Shown here: one piece after another, positions 9,971-18,292 of the stretch
Layout of the letters: each line of letters starts with the position of its first letter
How positions within the stretch are numbered: the stretch's first letter is position 1
Assembly: GCA_004151065.3 (NCBI GenBank)
Contig: NWUY0304958264.1
Span: 1-25,436, forward strand
Direction of reading: 5' to 3'
DNA: 25,436 bases
Origin: Larix sibirica
Lineage: Eukaryota > Streptophyta > Pinopsida > Pinales > Pinaceae
Notes under the pieces: generated by a model
Database searches by the model: none
Seen by the model: only the letters and a program-made list of their open reading frames with translations
What the model was told of the DNA's origin: nothing
Position numbers and translations under genes: made by a program

Positions 9971-10170
9971 GGGTTTAAAACCCGTCAAGTGTTATATTGA
10001 GGAGGGTATCAAACCCGATAAAGTGTATGTTCGTTGGGTTTAAATACTGTTAAGAAAGAGGAAATACTTCCAGGGAGTGTATAAGTTCCTATCCTAAGGG
10101 TATTTAGGAGGGTATCTCCAAAAAGTGTGTATCGAGGATGAGGGTATCAACCCGTTCAGTTTATATTTGG
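9971..10170 (+). repeat. 30-36 bp tandem array, GGGTATCAAACCCG core
   Basis: Successive units begin with GGGTTTAAAACCCGT (9971), GGGTATCAAACCCGAT (10004), GGGTTTAAATACTGTT (10037), GGGAGTGTATAAG (10073), GGGTATTTAGGA (10098), GGGTATCTCC (10110) and GGGTATCAACCCGTT (10142). Most carry an AAGTGTAT or AGTGTGTAT tail. Spacing is near 30 to 36 bases with some shortened units. The core contains the palindrome GGGTTTAAAACCC. No protein frame persists across it. Confidence 0.85.
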
Positions 10171-10744
10171 TTTGTTGGTTGGTTGACAACAATATGCCAA
10201 CTTATCCAATACAATTAATACTATTCCATCCAATTTCATGGGATTTACTACTACATCCTATTTACTAATACATCCTACAGATAAATCCAAGTAGTCATAC
10301 GTGATACTGAATGTGTTGGTTTGAATCAAATTGATCCGAACACCCACCAGACAATCCTAAGGGATATAGTTCTTCCATCTCCGAAGGAAGGCTCTCCCAG
10401 GGCTAGCCAAAGAGAGCCCTATGGTCTCCATATCCAATAAAGTATGCCTATAGCATGGTTAGGCAAGGAAATCCAGCTACTACTATAGTTGTCACAACCT
10501 CATTGCTAATTGGGAATAATTCATTAGGATACACTTCCTAGTCCTTTGATTCTGCTATCCATAATAGTAGTCCCACCTAGTCTATGATACTCGCATATCT
10601 ACGTGTAACTTTTCCATTGATGAGGTTTTCTCCTCTCCTTTTAGTCGAGCCTTCCCTCTGGTACGCTACCCAAGACAAGCAGGATACGGGAACACATCCA
10701 ATTGTAAACTCCTATCTTTGTTGAGGGAAGTAGATAAAATAACT
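10171..10744. other. Spacer with R2 copy, no gene
   Basis: No coding signal was seen. Weak repeats of ACTACATCCTATTTACTAATACATCCTA type appear near 10230-10280, and another CGCATATCTACGTG word from the 8-9.8 kb array occurs near 10596. That shows the array vocabulary extends slightly beyond its main block. Confidence 0.5.
10632..10661 (+). repeat. Dispersed repeat R2, copy b
   Basis: CCTCTCCTTTTAGTCGAGCC followed by TTCCCTCTGG matches R2 at 124-153 with several substitutions. It lies about 110 bases before an inverted R1 copy, as R1 and R2 also lie close together at the left edge of the window. Confidence 0.55.
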
Positions 10745-10773
10745 CCTTGCTCTCCCAACGTCAAGCAAGCCTT
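10745..10773 (-). repeat. Dispersed repeat R1, inverted copy e
   Basis: CCTTGCTCTCCC and TCAAGCAAGCCTT are exact reverse complements of the two ends of R1 (variant c). The central five bases that would be TTTGG are replaced by AACG. So 25 of about 30 positions match in inverted orientation relative to copies a to d. Its right end abuts the 22-bp tandem array, which starts two bases later. Confidence 0.85.
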
Positions 10774-10774
10774 T

Positions 10775-10840
10775 CCTTCTGTGCTTCTGCTGTTGACCTT
10801 CTGTGCATAAACTTTATACCTTCTGTACGTCTACTGTGGA
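10775..10840 (+). repeat. Exact-period 22-bp tandem repeat, three units
   Basis: Three units begin with CCTTCTGTGC, CCTTCTGTGC and CCTTCTGTAC at 10775, 10797 and 10819. Units 1 and 3 also share TCTRCTGTKGA at their ends, while unit 2 has diverged to ATAAACTTTATA. The period is exactly 22 bases and a fourth CCT follows at 10841. It begins directly after the inverted R1 copy. Confidence 0.88.
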
Positions 10841-11845
10841 CCTAAAGTAGGTACTCGATCCCAAGAGTTGATGTAGCATCTATTTACTTGACAGCAGTCC
10901 TTGTCACCTTTGGTCAGAACATCTGAACTGAGTCACCCACGACAACATGTATTCCAGTCATATACAACACCTCATGTATCCCAGTATCATACATTGTGAT
11001 TCCATCGAGTTGTCACCTCCACTGGCAATACTTTCTATTTCAAAGTAACTCAATGCACCCATTTCAAATAGTTACAAAGTCCCTAAGACCTGCTCTGCAA
11101 AAGTATCCTTCTTATAATTCAGCATAAAGTCGTGTTATGCCAGATTTATCTTTATTGCCACCTATGCCGGCTGTCATTCATGTTCTAACCAAAGGAAGTC
11201 TTGAGTCCCATATTAATCTCCTTGTAACAAATTTTTATAATAATTCATTACAATTGGATACTTATTGATCCTTATAATTAAGAAGGACCCCCATCCTCTG
11301 TTGTCAAATAGTCACTCCCATCGACTTCAACTCTTTTTCTAGGATTGCGTAAAGAAGGCTTCATGTACCTTGGTCACAATTATCATTAACAAATGGTAGG
11401 ACCTGGCTTATTAGAGAGAGTTCTAATTTATCTATAATTTATTAGGGTCCACCATGCTCTACGTCAACTAATCACCACATTATGGGAGATCGTACCATGT
11501 AGTGGTTACAGTGTCCCAGTTCCAGTCGAATACCCCAGGCTTGTACAACTATCCAAGCCTCCAAGAAAGAACCTCCATTTATGAAATTCCTTACATGTTT
11601 TGAGGCCCCTCTAAAAGAGTCCTCTACTGTTACTTCTACCCCCGAGGGCGAAAATGTTTCCATACAAGGATCTTCACTAAACATAACCCTTTATCAATAA
11701 TTGAAGCTATCTTCATACAAGTAAATAATGGTGCTTTTATTTGGCCCCAAGTGTATATTTCATCTATTGTAATATAATTTCATGAGCCTGGGATATGCCT
11801 GCCTCGTTTCCATAAAGATATAACCTCTATAAGAAGTTCTTATTG
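10841..11845. other. Spacer, no recognised gene
   Basis: About 1 kb without a recognisable gene. A minus-strand frame of 70 codons (11472-11684) has no known motif. CATGTATYCCAGT words repeat near 10948-10990. The AT content rises near 11220-11280. The sequence has a nuclear-like look, but I found no transposon protein motif in any frame I checked. Confidence 0.5.
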
Positions 11846-11850
11846 TTTTT

Positions 11851-12690
11851 GCTGCTTGTCCTGGTTCTAATGAAGCTGCTGGGTATGCTGGTTCTTTCTC
11901 CTTCGCTGTTGGTTCAGCTTATTAAATTGATTATGCCGGGAATATTGCTCCTTCAACTGGCGATGCTCTTTCAACTAATACTGGGAATGCCATTGGGAAT
12001 ACTTGGGCTGCTTATACTAAGGCTGCTCCTTCAACTGCTTATGGAACTGCTATGGGAACTGAGACTGGTACTGCTTATTAGACTTATGCAGTTTCTTCAA
12101 CTCTTGGGACTTCTCCTGGGATTGCTATTGGTACTGATGCTGGTTCAAATGATGAGGCTGGTACAAATTAGAATGCAAATTAGGATGCCATTTCAAATCA
12201 TGCTGGTGGGAATAAGGCTGATGCTGCTAAAACTAGTGCTGATAAAACTAGGACTTCTGATTCTGCAGGGACTTCTTCAGAAGCTGGGAAGACAGGATAT
12301 TCTTCTTTCTTCTTTGCTGAAGTAAATAATACTTGTTCAACAGCTGCTAGGACGGATCCTTCTTATTCAATTTCTGTTTGTTATACCGCTTATGCAGGAA
12401 CTACTTCTGGTTCAATAGAAACTGCTGGGGGAACGAAAACTTATTCTGCGGGGGAAGCTGGTCTAACTGATTCATCAACAGGTTCAGCTGGAAATACTTA
12501 ATAATCTACTTCTTTCTTCTTCTTTGCTGGTTCAACTGGGAATACTGAGACTGCAGGGACTGAAGCTTCTGGGGAGGCAGGTTCAATTGGTGCTTCTGAG
12601 AAGGCTGCTGGGTCAAGCCAAAAAACTCCAACTGCTGCTTATCCACCAACACAGCTAATTGCAGGAGGAACTAAGCTCATTGAACCAGGA
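11851..12690 (+). repeat. Trinucleotide-phased Gly/Ala/Ser/Thr repeat tract
   Basis: In the plus frame starting at 11851 the text is almost entirely GCT, GGT, ACT, TCT/TCA, GGG/GGA and AAT codons. It gives peptides such as AAPSTAYGTAMGTETGTAY and AGSTGNTETAGTEASGEAG. Stops fall at 11923, 12079, 12169, 12181, 12499, 12502 and 12691, leaving open stretches of 105 codons (12184-12498) and 62 codons (12505-12690). The words GCTGGTTCAACTGGGAAT and variants recur at irregular multiples of three bases. The 160-codon leucine-rich frame at 11843-12325 is the same repeat read one base out of phase (CTG GTA CT...). It is either a slippage-grown simple sequence or the eroded remnant of a low-complexity coding repeat. 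No family is recognised. Confidence 0.8.
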
Positions 12691-12775
12691 TAGAACCCCT
12701 AGAGGGAACTTAGATACTTGGTGCAGCCCGTAACTACAACAACACCTCATTTAAACACTGGACGAAACCGGCTTG

Positions 12776-13122
12776 TACTTATAGGAATTATCACATGTAG
12801 ACCCACACTCCAAACCTCCTCAATTTTCACCTTTATCCCCCGAACCTGTTATTAGGGCATTAAGCTCTTGGTTGTGCACCCCAAACCGACATTTTCAACT
12901 CTACGTAGTAACCTTTACTTAGAGGAATTCATACTTTTACCCCTACAACTAAACTTGCATATTGGTTTGGTCACGTCACCTAAATTATATACTATACCTC
13001 TGCGCCTTTTATAAGAGGAATTATACACTTTAGACTTCCCATACGTACATTTTTTTGTACACCCATCATGTCAATTTTGAACTATCCGTGTAGGCCTGTA
13101 CTTAGGAAAATTATAGCTTTTA
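12776..13122 (+). repeat. Decayed array with TACTTAKAGGAATTAT motif
   Basis: TACTTATAGGAATTATCACA (12776), TTTACTTAGAGGAATTCATAC (12914), TTTTATAAGAGGAATTATACA (13007) and TGTACTTAGGAAAATTATAG (13097) recur at spacings of about 138, 93 and 90 bases. Each is followed by a C-rich ACCCCACA or TTTTACCCC type segment. The pattern resembles nuclear intergenic satellite-like text. No protein is implied. Confidence 0.65.
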
Positions 13123-13239
13123 GCCGAGCTACTTCATTATTATAAATTCAGAAACCGTAATGGGTCTTTGAACTCATAAAATTATCTATTTTTAGGCCAG
13201 CCAATAGAGCGTATGAAGGTTATGTATGATATTTCCACG

Positions 13240-13295
13240 TGTTCTCTATTAGGAGATATCATTGGTGTTCTCTCTATCTATACGAGATATCATTT
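13240..13295 (+). repeat. GTGTTCTCT...GAGATATCATT tandem pair
   Basis: GTGTTCTCTATTAGGAGATATCATTG (13240 onward, quoted in part) and GTGTTCTCTCTAT...CGAGATATCATTT (13265 onward) are adjacent units of about 25 and 31 bases. They are related in wording to the TACGAGATA pair at 14209-14256. Confidence 0.75.
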
Positions 13296-14208
13296 GCAAG
13301 GGGCCCACAGGGACTACATTCTTTTTGGATCTCAACAGCAAGCAGGTATAAGTGGAGATTAGATAATCTCTACTAACCACCACAACCCTCATTATTTATT
13401 ATTGGTTTATAACCCACTTATAAATGAATAAACCGGCTCAGAGGTCCTCTTTTCGCGATAAAAAATTGATTTGCACCCATTCGTGGGTCTAACCCTTGGT
13501 CTGTCTTCCTGGTTAAATCCATGACATTTATCTCATCGCGGGGAGTATTATATGTACTCTGCTGTGTTCCTTATTTGCCGGGTCCGCCCTTTTTTCCTGT
13601 GCTTAGCAACGTGCTTCATAGCCCATTTCAGATCCTCTGGTTACATAGTCTAATTCCAGTACCAAATACAAACGATCCAGTTGTTCATATTGAATCAGCA
13701 CCAGTCCCACGGAAAGCAGAGGTAGCGAAACAAGGGGGGTAGCACCTCTTACAGCTCTAGATTCATATCCAAACCCAGTGCCAGATCAATATTGAAACCT
13801 ACCAGGAGCGCCCGTACCAGGAAAAAACGTAGCAAAGGTTGTAACAACAGCAATTCACTCAGCATTCGAATCAGCATATAAGCCAGATCGAGAGCCATTC
13901 ATTGGAGATCCACGTCTTTACTCTTTTTTAGGCCCCCTATAGTTACTTCTAAGCTTCACCCAAATAACCTTTCTTCATTCCCAACATCCGGCTCTATCCA
14001 TTACTAAACTATGCAAATCTTATATCGAAACCGGAACCAATATAAATATGACACCTATAGACCAAGAAGATGCGGGCTACTCGGACAAACAACAACCCGA
14101 ATACCATAGAGGAACAACTAGCTACTCTCAATCCGAAAACTATATAGAAACACGTGGAATCACCATTTAGCCAATTAAGAGGAGGAGATATGCATATTTA
14201 TATATAGA

Positions 14209-14256
14209 TACGAGATAGAGTTGCTATTATATACGAGATATAATCATTGCTATTAT
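14209..14256 (+). repeat. TACGAGATA tandem pair
   Basis: TACGAGATAGAGTTGCTATTA at 14209 is followed by TACGAGATATAATCATTGCTATTAT-type text at 14232. Units are 23 and 25 bases. The ATACGAGATATCAT wording is shared with 13265-13295 about 950 bases to the left, suggesting a common source or dispersal. Confidence 0.75.
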
Positions 14257-14410
14257 TTAGGAGCTAAACTAATAATATATTTCTATCTTAGAGCAGTAAC
14301 ATAATCATATACGACAACACATACAAGATTTAGGGGTTATCGTTCTATAATATGAAACGTGTATTTCTCTGCATGAATGACTTCGGCCAGGTGTTGTTGG
14401 TGCTCGTGAT

Positions 14411-14776
14411 TCAGTTCCTATTTATAAAGGTAATCGGGATTTTTATGATGCTAAGGAGCGTGATCCAGAAGCATAGAAAAAAAGTAGCAGACCTACGATT
14501 CACTTGATCGAACACGCATAGTTTTTTTGGGATCCCCCACCGGGGCAGACAACAGATCACATGGGGGGGAGGCGGCGGTACAACGGACGGACAACTGAAC
14601 GCGGAAAGAAGCTGGGGACACAAATGGAAGCTACGGCACCGCCAAGGGGACACGCATAACCAGACCGGGGGGACCAATAGTGAGCTCCCGCTAGACGAGA
14701 CCCGGCATTCCCGGTCACTGTCTGTCCGCCGAGAGTAGATCAGTCCCCACCGGTAAGTCCCTGTAAGCCAACTCAC
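14411..14776 (-). CDS. Hypothetical 121-codon frame, unrecognised
   Basis: This minus-strand frame begins with ATG at 14776 and ends near 14411. The product has a basic, cysteine- and proline-containing middle (PSVVPPPPPHVICCLPRWG around residues 63-81) and a hydrophobic C-terminal segment (TFFLCFWITLLSIIKIPITF) that could span a membrane. I recognise no family. The underlying plus-strand text (GGATCCCCCACCGGGGCAG, GACCGGGGGGACC) has the look of conserved angiosperm mitochondrial spacer, so the frame may be incidental. I saw no neighbouring gene that would suggest co-transcription. Confidence 0.2.
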   Translation of the reverse strand: MSWLTGTYRWGLIYSRRTDSDRECRVSSSGSSLLVPPVWLCVSPWRCRSFHLCPQLLSAFSCPSVVPPPPPHVICCLPRWGIPKKLCVFDQVNRRSATFFLCFWITLLSIIKIPITFINRN

Positions 14777-15120
14777 TTCTGCTTGCTGCTCGCCCTTGCT
14801 TGCTTTCTGGCGTGGTTATCCCTCTAAATATTTAGCATGGGTATGATGAAAAAGAAATCGCTAGTAAAGCGTCTAAAGGTGGGGGCGGCTTAATCGGGGA
14901 AAGAAAATGGATATTCTTATTTAGTTAGAATGCAATTTCCGAAAGTTTATCTCTGTGTTCTGTGTGTGGCAAGGACGAAACCTTATTATCCTGTTGTAGT
15001 CCGCGTTGTTCTGTTTGAGATACGAGGTTGAATAAGGGGCAAACCTCCTCCTCATGCTGTTATCTCCGGGGCATCCTAGGAATTGTCCAGAAGATGGGTT
15101 GTTGGAAGGGCACCCCTAAA

Positions 15121-15208
15121 AGCAGTGTTGTTTGTATTTGTCCTCCTGGTACTAATTATTTGAGAGGGGAAAAAGGGGGCCCGAGCAGTGTTGTCTGCCT
15201 GTTCTCGG
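15121..15208 (+). repeat. Direct repeat, 63-base offset
   Basis: AGCAGTGTTGTTTG...TCCTCCTGG at 15121 recurs as AGCAGTGTTGTCTG...TCTCGGAGG from 15184. The first 14 bases differ at one position and both copies are preceded by a G/C-rich run. This is a decayed two-unit tandem. Confidence 0.7.
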
Positions 15209-15423
15209 AGGCAACCTGCGTAAGCGCTCCTCCTTCCTCATAGGGCAAGCGTTAACGATCTTACTCGTTCGGTTTAAAACAACGCCCGCCTCGCCCCGAA
15301 ATCAAATTAGCGAGCAAGCATAAATTGGAGCAATCCTACTTTTCCAGCTGGACACCCTGCTATAATACAACTTCGTGAAAATGGAGCATTATCAAAATAT
15401 GGATATCCCTCCTTAAATAAATT

Positions 15424-15451
15424 GAATCTCATGCTATTATATATGAGATTC
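15424..15451. repeat. Perfect 9-bp stem hairpin
   Basis: GAATCTCAT at 15424-15432 and ATGAGATTC at 15443-15451 are perfect reverse complements separated by a 10-base loop GCTATTATAT. In transcripts this could fold into a stable stem-loop, the kind that serves as a processing or 3' end signal in plant mitochondria, but no adjacent gene supports that role. Confidence 0.7.
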
Positions 15452-15750
15452 TCCATTTCCTCATCAATCGTTGCTTATCTTTCTTGTCGATCTGAGGGTT
15501 AAGCCATGTTCTTATTATTGGTTTGATCAGTGGGTATATAGATATATCAACGCTATAAGTCAGTTCTATAGCGATTCTTCAATGAAACGAAGGCAAATAA
15601 TTTTCTATAATGCTTGGTCATTAATTCCCTCTATTGAGCCCAGAAACATTTTAACCACCCAAGGTTCTGTAATAGGGTCAAGGGTCGAGGGTATAGAACA
15701 GCCTTAGAATATACCTTGGGGACGTGGTGAGATTGTATCATATTGGTACG

Positions 15751-15987
15751 TTAGCTGTGAATGATGGTAGCGTGCCATCCATTGTAAGATGGGTCAGTTG
15801 GAACTTGCCTTCCCCATAAGACTAATAAGTAACCATTGGCCGCACCTTCCCGGACAGCCAACTTGGAAGACTCAGTTTTGATAATCCATTCATCAATCAC
15901 CTCTCTTTCCTGCCCAGGATCCTCATCAGTTGCCCGTCCAGTGACCACCCCACCTCCAACTATGTTTTTTTCATAACTTGAATAAAT
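15751..15987 (-). pseudogene. Coding-like fragment of unknown origin
   Basis: On the minus strand there are 79 codons free of stops, from the TAG at 15988-15990 down to 15751. The product has a natural amino-acid composition: a glycine patch (IVGGGVVTG), an acidic stretch (ATDEDPGQEREVIDEW), then KTESSKLAVREGAANGYLL and WGRQVPTDPSYNGWH. An ATG lies at 15948. I do not recognise the family. The final WGRQVPTDPSYNG portion is echoed by minus-strand translations of 16276-16340 (WGRGGPTDTSSVG) and of the 30-bp array at 16441-16500 (VTTEPYYGR), so the fragment and array appear related. It may be a nuclear-derived repetitive coding piece. Whether any part is expressed is unknown. Confidence 0.35.
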
Positions 15988-16044
15988 CTAATCAACAATT
16001 ACTACTCCTAATGGGTGACCACCTCACATACTTGGGAAATACGC

Positions 16045-16061
16045 TTTTTTTTTGGGGGGGG
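16045..16061 (+). repeat. T9-G8 homopolymer junction
   Basis: Nine Ts (16045-16053) run directly into eight Gs (16054-16061). It is the sharpest homopolymer switch in the window and a likely spot for sequencing or assembly length error. Confidence 0.9.
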
Positions 16062-16089
16062 AAATCCTCACTCCATCCTTACGCGTATT

Positions 16090-16169
16090 GGTCCTTCCTG
16101 GGTTGGACTGGGTGGACGGAGCAGGTTTAATACGGGGAGCCTTCCTGGGTTACGGCGGACTGGGCGTAC
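16090..16169 (+). repeat. 48-bp tandem duplication, CCTTCCTGGGTT core
   Basis: CCTTCCTGGGTTGGACTGGG (from about 16092) recurs as CCTTCCTGGGTTACGGCGG plus ACTGGGCG (from about 16140). Each copy is followed by GAC/TAC and an AATACG word. The offset is about 48 bases, a multiple of three. The plus frame at 16015-16263 therefore carries a repeated SWVGLGG/GLRRTG-like element, but has no known domain. Confidence 0.8.
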
Positions 16170-16275
16170 TGAATACGAACTGAATAGCAGGGGGATGCAT
16201 ATTGAATGGGGAAGGGGTACGTGCTGCTATTGGCGTATCAGTGAGAACTCACTTTCCCCGTAATACTCATAAGTT

Positions 16276-16515
16276 GTAACTCTTATCCCGACGGAAGATG
16301 TGTCAGTTGGACCCCCTCTCCCCCACCTGGAATACTAATCAGTTTCAATAATCAAATTGAGTCAACTCATCTCTCTATAATATGCACAAGTAAGTTTTGA
16401 GAGAATCCAATCAATCTTGTAACTCTTATTCAGAATATGATTCAGTTGTAACTCTTCTACCGTAATAGGGTTCAGTGGTAACACCTCTACTGTAGGATGG
16501 GTAGCTTGCATTATC
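16276..16515 (+). repeat. 30-bp tandem array, TTCAGTKGTAACWCYTCTAC core
   Basis: The clearest units are adjacent at 16441-16470 (TTCAGTTGTAACTCTTCTAC then CGTAATAGGG) and 16471-16500 (TTCAGTGGTAACACCTCTAC then TGTAGGATGG), exactly 30 bases each. More diverged relatives are GTTGTAACTCTTATCCCGAC at 16274, AAGATGTGTCAGTTGGA at 16295 and CTTGTAACTCTTATTCAG at 16417. TGTAAGATGGGTCAGTTGG at 15784, inside the neighbouring minus-strand frame, and ACTGTAAGATGTGGCAG near 16759 also belong. Read on the minus strand the 30-bp units give a ten-residue echo, RGVTTEPYYG and RRVTTESYSE. The array is decayed and mostly non-coding today. Confidence 0.8.
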
Positions 16516-17758
16516 TATGTTATTATAACAATAAAAATTTGCTCAGCTACTTCGATCAACAGGTGCATTCGTAAGTAAGATCGTGATCGGTTCCAAAAAA
16601 TCCAAGAAGGCACCGATACCTGAAATCGAGTGCATTGACAAGCGGCATTTACTGGTTATCACCTTTCTTTGTTGGAAGATGGCTGTGGTCGTCAGTGGTC
16701 AGGCCTCTCTCGGAAGCTGCAATCAAGTTAATCAAGTCCAATAAACCAATTAATTCCACTGTAAGATGTGGCAGTTTTTGTAGTTTGGAGTAGGGTAGTT
16801 GGTAATAGGGCCTTCCTTATATCTCAGCGGATGTGGACTCATATGGGACGTGATATTGATTAGCCCTCGATGCAGTCCTCAATGGGGAGCTTATACCTCT
16901 ATGGGTACTATTATGGGTACGAAATATTATACCTTGTATTGGGAGTGATAGAGATTAAAGTATAAATAAAGTTAAGCATCAATATCAAAACCTGTTTTTC
17001 CTAAGACTCCTGGGCTCGTTTACCATAAATTCTTACCGGCCTTTACTTAATTGACACGCATCGACTCTTGGATTGGCTCTTTTATTGAGTGCATTAAGTG
17101 AAACCTGGCGTTGACACTTGAATTGACACCTACCTGTAATTGAGTGCATCGGCTACCGGCATGTATTAGTTGCATTGGAACCTGGCATTTACTGCCAGGT
17201 GGCGTAACTTTCTGTAAAAGAGACCTCCTTCCTTATCGATGACCACCTCCATATACTTCTCGGCGACCACTGGACTGCCCCACTCCCCAACAATATGTGG
17301 TCCACAATAGACAAGAAAGAGGTGGGTGAGGAATCAGAGACCACCGGTGAGTCCTTACTCCTTGTGTTGTAGGGGGGTTTTGAGGTTAGTTACTTTCTTT
17401 TCTGCCTATCGCCGAAGCCATCCGTGTCAAGTTCATCGTTGTCAGGTCGCAAGGTTTATCTAAGGCAGAGATCAGATCTCAAGCAGTAATCAATCGACAA
17501 GATTCCAGGTATCCAGTTCGGTGCTCTTGTTTCGCGAAGCAGACTTATCATCCGTCCGTCTAGTAATCTCAATCAGCCGGGTTCACAAACAATCTAAGCT
17601 TGGACCGGTATAACTATCTATAATAAGAATATGCCCACAAAGCTATAGAGAGTAGGGCTTTAAGTAAACTCTTGCTGAACCCACAATAGTGCTCTTGATT
17701 AGGGCAACTTCGAAGGGTCTCTTAGGGTTTATCCAGCTGAAGTCTGATAAAAAGAATA
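16516..17758. other. Spacer with GAGTGCATT repeats, no gene
   Basis: I found no recognisable gene in any frame. The TCGAGTGCATTGACAAGCGG text at 16628 is an outlying copy of the 17.1-kb array. A GTGAGTC-like word near 17345 has no exon context. The right part, from about 17600, returns to the purine-rich mitochondrial-spacer style. Confidence 0.5.
17084..17199 (+). repeat. Decayed array, ATTGAGTGCATT / CCTGGCATTTACT core
   Basis: TTGAGTGCATTAAGTGAAACC at 17084 (quoted in part) and TTGAGTGCATCGGCTACCGGC at 17140 are two clear starts. GTTGCATTGGAACCTGGCA at 17169 is a third, shorter unit. CCTGGCGTTGACA (17104) and CCTGGCATTTACTGCCAGG (17181) are matching inner segments. An outlier, TCGAGTGCATTGACAAGCGG followed by CATTTACTGG, is at 16628. 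The final unit forms a CCTGGCA...TGCCAGG hairpin. Confidence 0.72.
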
Positions 17759-17767
17759 CCCCCTTTG

Positions 17768-17787
17768 TATAGGCGCTTGCTTAGGGG
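17768..17787 (+). repeat. 20-bp inverted repeat, left arm
   Basis: TATAGGCGCTTGCTTAGGGG is the exact reverse complement of 18293-18312. Outside the perfect arms, CCCCCTTTG on the left and GAGGGGGG on the right are also roughly complementary. The arms bracket 505 bases. A shortened TAGGCGCTTG copy lies inside at 17855. No transposase, target duplication or terminal signature accompanies it. Confidence 0.92.
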
Positions 17788-18292
17788 CCGAAAATTCAAT
17801 AGAGTCAAAATCCTACTCATCAAAAGATTTAGAAGGGCTAATTTGGTGAGCTCTAGGCGCTTGATAAAGAAATAGAGGCAGTTGCTCCTCAAACTAGAAA
17901 CCCCTATACTACCTGTCGCAGCTCAAGAAAGAAAGAACAAAACACGTTCAAGGTATGGCTTGTTAGCTTACCTTAGCTCACCCAAAGCGGTTTTACGGAT
18001 CTTCAAGGGATCAATTGGCACTTTTGGACAATATATCATTCCTGGGGAAGAAGTGGTTCTAGAAGGCCCGGAAATGGCCTCATCCACCGAATTAGTCAGA
18101 TGGACGGAAGAAAGAATATAGGATCCCGTAAAACCCCGCTCTTCTCCCCAAATTCTCACCAAGTTATCCCTTATTTATTTCTTCCTGTCCTTACTTTAAC
18201 TAGTGGGTGCAGAAGCGCGCTCAACTGATAAGGAGATGCAAAAATAAGTCTTTCTATGAGTCTGATTTGTACTCTATTTCATTCTTGGAGTT
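17788..18292. other. 505-base interval between inverted repeat arms
   Basis: Two short overlapping frames on opposite strands (17882-18121 plus, 17968-18162 minus) lie here. The plus one would need a TTG start, and neither shows a known domain. The interval reads as mitochondrial-type spacer (CTCAAGAAAGAAAGAACAAAAC). With 20-bp arms it could invert by rare short-repeat recombination. Confidence 0.5.

Larger units (their letters stand above)
13123..14410. other. Spacer with GAGATATCATT repeats and weak coding echoes
   Basis: No gene is recognised. A plus frame of 73 codons at 13521-13742 has a hydrophobic start and a proline-rich end (PVPNTNDPVVHIESAPVPRK) but no known motif. CCAGTACCA and CCAGTGCCAG words recur from 13650 to 13820, so its second half may reflect another local repeat. 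Near 14397-14483 a plus frame reads GARDSVPIYKGNRDFYDA, which I could not assign. Confidence 0.45.
14777..15750. other. Spacer with a 63-bp repeat and a hairpin
   Basis: No supported gene. Plus frames of 71 codons (15028-15243) and 78 codons (15471-15707) lack recognisable motifs. The first overlaps a 63-base direct repeat. GCTTGCTGCTCGCCCTTGCTTGCTTTC near 14781-14807 is a GCTTG-rich microrepeat akin to text at 18755-18788. A perfect hairpin is listed separately. Confidence 0.5.

Noticed and set aside
9971-10170. CRISPR-like regular repeats (also the 16.4 and 23.9 kb arrays)
   Set aside because: Units are contiguous and diverged with no conserved repeat separated by unique spacers, no cas genes, and the context is plant-organelle-like.
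11843-12325. 160-codon leucine-rich open frame resembling a multi-span membrane protein
   Set aside because: It is the Gly/Ala/Ser/Thr trinucleotide tract read one base out of phase; the leucines come from CTG/CTT created by the repeat.
13521-13742. 73-codon frame with hydrophobic start, considered as a membrane gene fragment
   Set aside because: No recognised family; the second half coincides with CCAGTACCA-type local repeats.
17882-18121. 79-codon plus-strand frame inside the inverted-repeat interval
   Set aside because: It needs a TTG start, overlaps a minus-strand frame, and has no recognisable motif.
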